A stretch of DNA of 5,234 nt. Source: an uncultured Streptococcus sp. GTDB lineage: Bacteria > Bacillota > Bacilli > Lactobacillales > Streptococcaceae. The DNA lies in the NCBI GenBank assembly GCA_902479835.1, contig CABSQC010000088.1:1-5234 (forward strand), given 5' to 3'. How positions within the stretch are numbered: the stretch's first letter is position 1; every line of letters starts with the position of its first letter. The notes under the pieces are model-generated. The model made no database searches. It was not told the DNA's origin and saw only the letters and a program-made list of their open reading frames with translations. The translations under genes were made by a program, and so were the position numbers. Below are positions 1 to 5,234 of this stretch, piece by piece.

Positions 1-300
1 CTCAATGTCTTGACCGCTATTAAAGAGAATTATGATTTTATTTATGCATTGTCCCAATCCTGCTGCTCAGACTTCCGTAAATTGGTAAGAAGTTTTACTC
101 TCCATGCACTAGACGATACTCCCCATGCGAAAGAACACATCATTTCAGACTTTCAAGTTCCATACAAGTATGGTCTAGAAATTTTCATCGCTACGATCGA
201 ATCTGTGATTGTGACCTGGCTAGAATCCGGTGCGAAAGAAGAGCCAATCGAAATCGGGACGATCATTCTCAGCGTCTGCGACTTTGCTAGCTGGAACTAA
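1..300 (+). CDS. TetR/AcrR-family regulator, C-terminal part (5' end outside window)
   Basis: The frame is open from base 1 and ends with TAA at 298-300, giving 99 residues. No convincing start is present: the first candidate is a TTG at 10 with no ribosome site that can be judged, so I read this as the end of a longer gene. The visible part is all helical in character. It begins LNVLTAIKENYDFIYALSQ and ends with IATIESVIVTWLESGAKEEPIEIG, which matches the ligand-binding/dimerisation domain of TetR-type repressors of the DhaS-like group, where a hydrophobic helix is followed by a W-L-E-S-G turn and a last helix. The DNA-binding helix-turn-helix would lie upstream, outside the window, so target and ligand are unknown. 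It is convergent with dexB, and nothing here shows that it controls the glucosidase genes. Family assignment is by pattern recognition and fairly sure; a different all-helical protein is the alternative. Confidence 0.7.
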   Translation, partial: LNVLTAIKENYDFIYALSQSCCSDFRKLVRSFTLHALDDTPHAKEHIISDFQVPYKYGLEIFIATIESVIVTWLESGAKEEPIEIGTIILSVCDFASWN

Positions 301-307
301 ATCCCCC

Positions 308-344
308 AACCTTTTCCTAGCTTTATGGAGAAGGTTTTTCTTTT
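308..344 (+). terminator. Rho-independent terminator of the TetR-type gene
   Basis: A 10-bp stem (308-317 with 327-336, one G-U pair) encloses a 9-nt loop and is followed by TTTCTTTT. It starts 8 bases after the stop codon of the regulator gene, so it is the natural end of that transcript. Confidence 0.8.
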
Positions 345-384
345 GGCAAATGAACAAAATGTAGATCACCTAGTTCAACTTGTT

Positions 385-438
385 TGTAGACAAGCAAAAA
401 GGCAGGATCCTAACATCCTGCTTTTAGAATGTAGACAA
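385..438. repeat. Direct repeat TGTAGACAA flanking the hairpin
   Basis: TGTAGACAA occurs at 385-393 and again at 430-438, one copy on each side of the 402-421 hairpin; a degenerate copy (TGTAGATCA) lies at 360-368. The left copy is also part of an inverted repeat CTTGT/ACAAG (379-383 with 390-394). It may be a small mobile-type or dispersed intergenic repeat, or chance in AT-rich DNA. Confidence 0.3.
397..425. terminator. Bidirectional-looking hairpin with A and T tails
   Basis: A perfect 7-bp stem (GCAGGAT 402-408 with ATCCTGC 415-421) has a 6-nt loop and is flanked by AAAA on the left and TTTT on the right. It could stop transcription in either direction. It would be a second barrier between the convergent TetR-type gene and dexB. 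The stem is short, so efficiency is uncertain. Confidence 0.5.
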
Positions 439-539
439 ACTACTTTAAAGTAAAATAAGTTAAGCGATTTTGCAAAAAAAAATAAAAATGAGTTCCAATT
501 TTTAAATCGATTCAAGAAAATACCGAAACTTTCCGCTGT

Positions 540-575
540 GAGAAAAGTGCCTGAAACAATAACGTTTCAGGCACT
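540..575 (-). terminator. Probable rho-independent terminator of the GH31-dexB transcript
   Basis: This is a perfect 12-bp stem (546-557 with 564-575) with a 6-nt loop. Read on the minus strand, its 3' arm ends in a T run interrupted by C (TTTTCTC). It is the strongest minus-strand terminator shape downstream of dexB, although it sits about 180 bases beyond the dexB stop. On the plus strand no T run follows, so the minus direction is preferred. Confidence 0.6.
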
Positions 576-579
576 CGGG

Positions 580-605
580 AGTTTTGAGACCTTAGGCTCA
601 AAACT
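580..605. repeat. Inverted repeat AGTTTTGAG / CTCAAAACT
   Basis: A perfect 9-bp stem (580-588 with 597-605) whose 8-nt interior ACCTTAGG can add two more C-G pairs after a bulged A. No T tail follows, so it is a structural repeat rather than a terminator. It lies inside the 526-665 element. Confidence 0.5.
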
Positions 606-606
606 A

Positions 607-652
607 AGTCATGGAACTTCTTCGAAGTTCGCTGACGTCCGTACTCACCTAA
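607..652 (+). repeat. Copy A of a repeat also found, inverted, at 4907-4971
   Basis: The 14 bases AGTCATGGAACTTC (607-620) recur exactly on the minus strand at 4958-4971. A second block, CTGACGTCCGTACTCA (632-647), recurs there with 14 of 16 bases the same (4907-4922). Between the blocks this copy has the small hairpin GAACTTC-TTC-GAAGTTC (614-630). Read from its ATG at 611 the copy gives MELLRSSLTSVLT and stops at 650-652; copy B, read from the matching ATG, contains LTSVL in the same register. I see no ribosome site, so it is not called as a gene. Confidence 0.5.
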
Positions 653-687
653 GGAAAGTTTTTTTGATGATTTCGTCCTCATTCTGA

Positions 688-745
688 CAGGCCTTCTCTA
701 CTGAGAAAGACCTGCTTCTACGAGGAAGTAATTTCCTCTATTTTT
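688..745 (+). other. Two hairpins, the second followed by a T run (weak plus-strand terminator)
   Basis: An 11-bp stem with one bulge lies at 688-714 (CAGGCCTTCTC with GAGAAAGACCTG). It is followed by a 6-bp stem GAGGAA/TTCCTC (722-727 with 733-738) and then TATTTTTCTT. On the plus strand the second hairpin resembles a weak terminator pointing at the dexB 3' end. On the minus strand no T run follows either stem, so they would form a structured 3' untranslated region of dexB. Confidence 0.35.
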
Positions 746-755
746 CTTACTTTCA

Positions 756-2398
<1,643 letters not shown>

Positions 2399-2400
<2 letters not shown>

Positions 2401-2427
2401 CATACAAAAATAGGGGTGAAATTGCAA
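2399..2427 (-). promoter_or_regulatory. Sigma-A type promoter of dexB
   Basis: The -35 is TTGCAA (2422-2427), the spacer exactly 17 bp, and the -10 TATGAT (2399-2404). Transcription should start near 2392, giving a leader of about 30 bases that includes the AAAGGAG ribosome site. The -35 begins only a few bases after the GH31 stop codon, so dexB can be made independently of GH31 as well as by read-through. Confidence 0.7.
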
Positions 2428-2431
2428 GAAT

Positions 2432-4663
2432 TTACAAGTCTTCATTCTCTTCACTGGAATAAATCACTTCAAAGAGACGTTGACGCAAACCTTCCTCTAA
2501 AGGCGTAATGATCTTCATCAACTGTTTCCAATCCTTGGCTGTTGAACAAGCCGCAAATAATTCATTCTTCCTATCGTAGGCCAGGTTGGCAGATTTCAAT
2601 AGCTCAAACATCCGATCTTCTTTTGCAGTAGGACGCGATTGCAGCTCACCCATCGCAATCTCCTGACTGTGATTGTCCACTAAGATAGGGGTTGTCTCTA
2701 AGGTATGGAGGAAGAACCGGTGCTGTCTCTTTTCAGGAAGCAGCGTTCGATCACCTGTTAAATCCAGCTTAATCTTTCTTTCATCCCAATTGACAGTTAG
2801 GCGGGTTTCAACCCTGTTATCTCCTTCTCCTTCAACGAGTACGAAGGAACGATTGTCACCTGGGAAAAGATGCCAGTCCAGCATTTCTGGGAGCTCTACC
2901 CCTGTCTGCGGTTGTGCATCCATAGGGATGATGGCTCCTGCACGAGCAAACACTGGAATATCCTGGCTTGTCCTAAAGACCGTGAGCTTCCCTCTTCCTT
3001 CATACTTCCAATCATGGAAGAAATCGTACCAAACGCCGTCTGGGAACCAAACGCTCACAGAAGCACTATGAAAGACCGGATCCAGTGCTTCGGTAATCGG
3101 TGCCACCATGAGTTCACTGCCAAAGAAATATTGATTCTTCGCTTCATAAGCCTCTTCTTCGTTTGGGTAGTGGTAATAGAGTGGTTGAATCAAAGGCAAC
3201 CCTTCTTCGTGCGTTGCCACATTCATGGTGTAGAGATAAGGCAGTAAGCTATGGCGCAGGCGCAAATACTGCTTCATCAAGCGACAGGTCTCAGGCGAGT
3301 AAAACCACGGTTCCTTGCTGTTAAAGGCATTACAAGAACTATGGAGACGATTGATCGGGCTAAAGACCCCAAACTGCAACCAACGAAGAGCCAAGTCTTC
3401 ATCATAGTAGCCCCGCATATGGCCACCGATATCATGACTCCACCAGGTGTAGCCGATATTGGAAGCTGTGCTGGTAAAATAGGGTTGAAAGGCTAGGGAT
3501 TCCCAAGTCACAATAGTGTCTCCTGAAAAACCAATCGGATACCGATGACTGCCAGGCCCCCCATAACGCGATAAGATGAGACCAGCTTGGCCTTTTCGGC
3601 AATTGTCTAGATAATGATAGTGATTTAACAACCAAAGGGGATCCATCTTGCCATGACTACCTTGCTGCCAATCAATCCACCAAAAGTCGACTCCTTGATC
3701 TTCCAAAGGATGATGAACATCTTCAAAATAAGCTTCGCGAAAGGCTGGACTATAAAAGTCAAAGCTAGCTGTTTCTTCTTTTTCAGCATCCAGTCCCAAG
3801 CGTTTTGCGACCATGGGATAAGCATCTTCGAAGGCGCGAATTCCATCTGCCGGATGGACATTTAAGGTCACCTTTAAACCACGCTCATGCAGGCCATTTA
3901 AGAAGGTAGCTGGATCAGGAATCAAATCCCGGTTCCAACTATAGCCCGTCCAACCACTTCCAAAGCGAGCAGGGATCGCTGTCTTGTGCCAGTCCATATC
4001 GATCACACTGACCGCTAGAGGCACCCCTTCTGCTTTGAATCGATCCATCAAATCTGTGTACTCCTGACTGGTATAAGGCCAATAGCGGCTCCACCAGTTG
4101 CCCAGAGCATAACGTGGCAAGAGGGGGGGCTGTCCCGTCAGATGGTAAAAATCTTTCAAGGCCCCTAGATAATCGCGCCCATAACCGAAGAAATACAGAT
4201 CCACTTCTGGACATGGTCGTGCTCTAAATCCGCTTTCGACATCATACAAGTAGGAATTGGAATCGTCCAAAAGAGCATAGCCGGCCTTGCTCAAGATCCC
4301 ATCTTCCAACTCCATAGCTCCATCGACCTCGTCAAGCGTCCGACTGGTCCCTTTCAAGGTCTCAGGCTGATCTCCATAGTGCCACCGGCTACCATAGACT
4401 GCATACTGACCCTTGAGCTCGATAAAAAGCCGATCCGGTGTAAAAGGTCCCTTTTCAAAATGAAGGTGGATATGCTCCGTATGAAGATCGAGGGCCTCTT
4501 CTGTCTCTACGACCTCACAGGCTACAGGTCCAAAATCACGATTTTGCACAACTTGCGTCTGACCATCCTCAAAAACACCATCCTCTGAGTATTCCAAGCG
4601 CACCAAAGATTCCGTTAATACGGAGATTCGGTAGTTCTCTCCCTGTATCACTGATCCTGCCAT
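2432..4663 (-). CDS. Glycoside hydrolase family 31 enzyme, probable alpha-glucosidase
   Basis: This 743-residue cytoplasmic protein has no signal peptide. An N-terminal beta-sandwich domain (about 1-170) precedes the TIM barrel (about 180-500). Barrel landmarks are NWWSRYWPYT (189-198), VIDMDWH (220-226), nucleophile Asp331 in WWIDWQQG, acid/base Asp382 in RYPIGFSGDT, and WWSHDIGGH (407-415). C-terminal beta domains follow, with PVFARAGAIIPM (570-581), then a polar helical tail from about 680. The fold and both catalytic aspartates are clear. The substrate is not: WIDWQQG differs from the classical WIDMNE motif and marks a branch of GH31 that is little characterised, so alpha-glucosidase, alpha-xylosidase or another alpha-glycosidase are all possible. 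Placement beside dexB favours isomalto-type glucosides. The ATG is preceded by AGGAGG at 8 bases, and the strong cre at its promoter indicates catabolite control. Confidence 0.9.
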   Translation of the reverse strand: MAGSVIQGENYRISVLTESLVRLEYSEDGVFEDGQTQVVQNRDFGPVACEVVETEEALDLHTEHIHLHFEKGPFTPDRLFIELKGQYAVYGSRWHYGDQPETLKGTSRTLDEVDGAMELEDGILSKAGYALLDDSNSYLYDVESGFRARPCPEVDLYFFGYGRDYLGALKDFYHLTGQPPLLPRYALGNWWSRYWPYTSQEYTDLMDRFKAEGVPLAVSVIDMDWHKTAIPARFGSGWTGYSWNRDLIPDPATFLNGLHERGLKVTLNVHPADGIRAFEDAYPMVAKRLGLDAEKEETASFDFYSPAFREAYFEDVHHPLEDQGVDFWWIDWQQGSHGKMDPLWLLNHYHYLDNCRKGQAGLILSRYGGPGSHRYPIGFSGDTIVTWESLAFQPYFTSTASNIGYTWWSHDIGGHMRGYYDEDLALRWLQFGVFSPINRLHSSCNAFNSKEPWFYSPETCRLMKQYLRLRHSLLPYLYTMNVATHEEGLPLIQPLYYHYPNEEEAYEAKNQYFFGSELMVAPITEALDPVFHSASVSVWFPDGVWYDFFHDWKYEGRGKLTVFRTSQDIPVFARAGAIIPMDAQPQTGVELPEMLDWHLFPGDNRSFVLVEGEGDNRVETRLTVNWDERKIKLDLTGDRTLLPEKRQHRFFLHTLETTPILVDNHSQEIAMGELQSRPTAKEDRMFELLKSANLAYDRKNELFAACSTAKDWKQLMKIITPLEEGLRQRLFEVIYSSEENEDL

Positions 4664-4671
4664 TTGTCTTT

Positions 4672-4677
4672 CCTCCT
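4672..4677 (-). promoter_or_regulatory. Strong ribosome binding site of the GH31 gene
   Basis: AGGAGG on the minus strand lies 8 bases before the ATG at 4661-4663 and fixes the start. A 5-bp hairpin GGGCA/TGCCC (4687-4691 with 4698-4702) sits in the leader about 10 bases upstream of it, too short and too far away to hide the site. Confidence 0.8.
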
Positions 4678-4727
4678 CTTTTTATGGGGCATCTGACTGC
4701 CCGCTTTTTGTCTGCTCCATCTCATTG

Positions 4728-4742
4728 TGTAAGCGTTTACGA
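4728..4742 (-). promoter_or_regulatory. Strong cre (CcpA) site of the GH31 gene
   Basis: TCGTAAACGCTTACA on the minus strand matches the cre consensus at all but one position and keeps the central CG. It is a near-perfect palindrome (TGTAAGCGTTTACG on the plus strand). It covers the predicted transcription start near 4740, a position at which CcpA represses in the presence of glucose. Basis: sequence match plus known CcpA biology. Confidence 0.8.
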
Positions 4743-4746
4743 TTTT

Positions 4747-4775
4747 ACTATAGCACTCAAAAAAAGGCCTGTCAA
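4747..4775 (-). promoter_or_regulatory. Near-consensus sigma-A promoter of the GH31-dexB unit
   Basis: The -35 is a perfect TTGACA (4770-4775), the spacer 17 bp, and the -10 TATAGT (4747-4752) with an extended TGC just before it. The leader to the GH31 ATG is about 77 bases. The -35 box lies inside the loop and 3' arm of the terminator at 4759-4792, so the two elements share bases. Confidence 0.85.
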
Positions 4776-4792
4776 CACCCGACAGAGCCTTT
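4759..4792 (-). terminator. Rho-independent terminator after the decayed gene
   Basis: On the minus strand AGGC-T-CTGTC (4781-4790) pairs with GACAGGCCT (4765-4773) with one bulged T; A-T pairs extend the base, and a run of T (4759-4765) follows. It begins right after the TAG at 4794-4796, as expected for the end of a once functional gene, and insulates the GH31 promoter from upstream transcription. Confidence 0.8.
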
Positions 4793-4793
4793 C

Positions 4794-4967
4794 CTAAAAT
4801 TTTATAAGATCAACTTCCCAATGGATCAAGAGATACATGAGACTCGATCCAAACATATCTGCCAAGGCATGCATGAGGAAAAATGGCAAGAGATTCTTGA
4901 CGACCTTGAGGACGGACGTTAGGTGAAATTATCCGGTGGATGATTTCAGCAATCCAGGAAGTTCCAT
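4794..4967 (-). pseudogene. Remnant of a small membrane-protein gene, possibly CPBP-type
   Basis: From an ATG (4965-4967) the frame reads MELPGLLKSSTG, then TAA (4929-4931), then continues open for 44 residues in the same frame to TAG at 4794-4796. The downstream part contains KNLLPFFLMHALADMF and SSLMYLLIHW, a strongly hydrophobic helix pair typical of a membrane protein C terminus. HALAD fits the H-x-x-x-N/D motif near the end of CPBP intramembrane proteases, but one short motif is weak proof. A terminator follows immediately, which argues that this was once a real 3' end. The in-frame stop lies in an imperfect 25-nt palindrome (4924-4948). No ribosome site is evident before the ATG, so the true 5' part is probably lost and the MELPG section may come from a repeat. 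Confidence 0.55.
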
Positions 4968-4971
4968 GACT
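4907..4971 (-). repeat. Copy B of the repeat at 607-652, inverted and interrupted
   Basis: Two blocks shared with copy A are present in the same order on the opposite strand: 14 of 14 bases at 4958-4971 and 14 of 16 at 4907-4922. The middle differs: copy A has a 17-nt hairpin overlapping the first block, copy B has a longer segment that includes the 25-nt palindrome. The two copies lie on either side of the glucosidase genes, pointing towards each other. Confidence 0.5.
4924..4948. repeat. Imperfect 25-nt palindrome inside the gene remnant
   Basis: TGAAAT at 4924-4929 pairs with ATTTCA at 4943-4948 and, after one mismatch, ATCC (4931-4934) pairs with GGAT (4938-4941), leaving a 3-nt loop. 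It carries the stop codon that breaks the remnant reading frame and is absent from copy A. Confidence 0.55.
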
Positions 4972-5036
4972 AAATTAAGATACAGAGGGCGTCTGCGGAG
5001 TAAAAATTAAAAATCATATTTCTGCAGAATCATTTC

Positions 5037-5060
5037 ACCTATTTTAGTTAAGAAATAGGT
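5037..5060. repeat. 8-bp inverted repeat ACCTATTT / AAATAGGT
   Basis: Perfect 8-bp arms (5037-5044, 5053-5060) around an 8-nt loop, AT-rich and without a T tail. The first of a chain of hairpins that fills the right end of the window. The stretch before it (4972-5036) shows nothing beyond a 10-bp palindrome TTCTGCAGAA at 5020-5029. Confidence 0.4.
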
Positions 5061-5072
5061 TATCAACATTCT

Positions 5073-5110
5073 GAGGCTGGGACAAAAGTCCTAGCCTCTT
5101 AATTGTTTTT
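5073..5110 (+). terminator. Terminator-like hairpin of a common Gram-positive repeat type
   Basis: GAGGCTGGGAC (5073-5083) pairs over 11 bp, one G-U, with GTCCTAGCCTC (5088-5098) around an AAAA loop; the plus strand then has an interrupted T-rich tail (5099-5110). I recall this GAGGCTGGGAC hairpin as frequent between genes in streptococci and relatives. No plus-strand gene ends just before it here, so its role as a terminator is uncertain. Confidence 0.5.
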
Positions 5111-5127
5111 GGATTGTCGAGCAAGAC

Positions 5128-5191
5128 GCAGTGGTTGAGTGGGCTCTACTACGCTGATTTCATCAGCTTTTACAGCCCTACTCAACTGTGC
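5128..5191. repeat. Long two-part hairpin repeat
   Basis: Outer arms GTTGAGTGGGCT (5134-5145) and AGCCCTACTCAAC (5174-5186) form a 12-bp stem with one bulged T. GCA/TGC (5128-5130 with 5189-5191) may extend it. Inside, GCTGAT (5153-5158) and ATCAGC (5162-5167) form a second stem with a 3-nt loop. It is clearly structured and noncoding, most likely part of a dispersed intergenic repeat together with its neighbours on both sides. Confidence 0.55.
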
Positions 5192-5192
5192 G

Positions 5193-5234
5193 GAGGTGGG
5201 ACGACGAAATCGAATTCTAACGAATTACCGATTT
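5193..5234. repeat. Left part of a GTGGGACGACGAAAT-type inverted repeat, cut by the window end
   Basis: AAATCG (5207-5212) pairs with CGATTT (5229-5234) and, inside it, AATTC (5213-5217) with GAATT (5222-5226). The sequence GTGGGACGACGAAAT on the left should be matched by a GTCCCAC arm just beyond the window. I recall repeats of this plan between genes of streptococci and staphylococci; the missing arm cannot be checked here. Confidence 0.5.

Larger units (their letters stand above)
526..665 (+). other. Multi-branched inverted-repeat element (possible structured RNA or dispersed repeat)
   Basis: A perfect 9-bp inverted repeat, AAACTTTCC at 526-534 and GGAAAGTTT at 653-661, encloses three further hairpins: 546-557 with 564-575, 580-588 with 597-605, and 614-620 with 624-630. 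On the plus strand the closing arm runs into seven T residues (659-665), so the whole could fold as a branched structure ending like a terminator. An alternative pairing, CCTTAGG (590-596) with CCTAAGG (648-654), would compete with the second hairpin and the closing stem. No clear plus-strand promoter is visible upstream. I read it as a composite intergenic repeat; a small RNA is possible but unproven. Confidence 0.4.

Noticed and set aside
345..430. Short minus-strand frame reading LVYKQVELGDLHFVHLPKEK
   Set aside because: No start codon with a ribosome site, and the frame runs through both a hairpin and the terminator of the opposing gene; too short to support.
526..745. CRISPR array or riboswitch as an explanation of the hairpin cluster
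   Set aside because: The repeats are inverted rather than direct with spacers, and no gene starts downstream in the plus direction to be controlled by a riboswitch.
2673..3247. Overlapping plus-strand frames of 132 and 125 codons opposite GH31
   Set aside because: Shadows of the GH31 coding strand; low-complexity or unlikely composition and no promoter or ribosome site.
4725..4922. Plus-strand open frame of 65 codons
   Set aside because: It begins inside the cre of the GH31 promoter, lacks a ribosome site, crosses the terminator hairpin, and lies antisense to the membrane-protein remnant, whose minus-strand translation looks far more protein-like.

Overview
The window looks like chromosomal DNA of a low-GC Gram-positive coccus, most likely an oral viridans-type Streptococcus. 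The 535-residue DexB aligns in register, as I remember it, with the Streptococcus mutans enzyme, including residue numbers of the active site. Shine-Dalgarno sites are strong, promoters are sigma-A type with catabolite-response (cre-like) elements, and the gaps are full of short hairpin repeats of streptococcal style. Species cannot be fixed from the sequence alone.

Layout. Positions 1-300 (+) are the 3' end of a TetR/AcrR-type regulator cut by the left edge, followed at once by a rho-independent terminator. Positions 345-755 hold no convincing gene. They contain a series of hairpins, a multi-branched inverted-repeat element (526-665) and the probable terminator of dexB (540-575, minus). Positions 756-4663 (minus) carry two intact cytoplasmic glucosidase genes: first a 743-residue GH31 enzyme (2432-4663), then, 68 bp downstream, dexB (756-2363), a GH13 glucan 1,6-alpha-glucosidase. 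Positions 4794-4967 (minus) hold the remains of a membrane-protein gene with an in-frame stop, ending just before a terminator. Positions 4972-5234 have no gene but are packed with inverted repeats; the last is cut by the window edge.

How it works together. GH31 is driven by a near-consensus promoter with a strong cre over the transcription start. dexB can be read through from GH31, since there is no terminator between them, and also has its own promoter with a weaker cre overlapping the -10. Together the enzymes would trim glucose from short alpha-glucosides (isomalto-oligosaccharides from dextran or starch branch points) after uptake. No transporter or dedicated regulator gene lies between or beside them, so both uptake and any link to the TetR-type gene are unproven.

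The most unusual points are a terminator whose 3' arm also forms the -35 box of the GH31 promoter, a decayed small gene interrupted by a 25-nt imperfect palindrome, and two related sequence blocks in inverted orientation on either side of the glucosidase pair. I did not find a clearly new multi-gene system.
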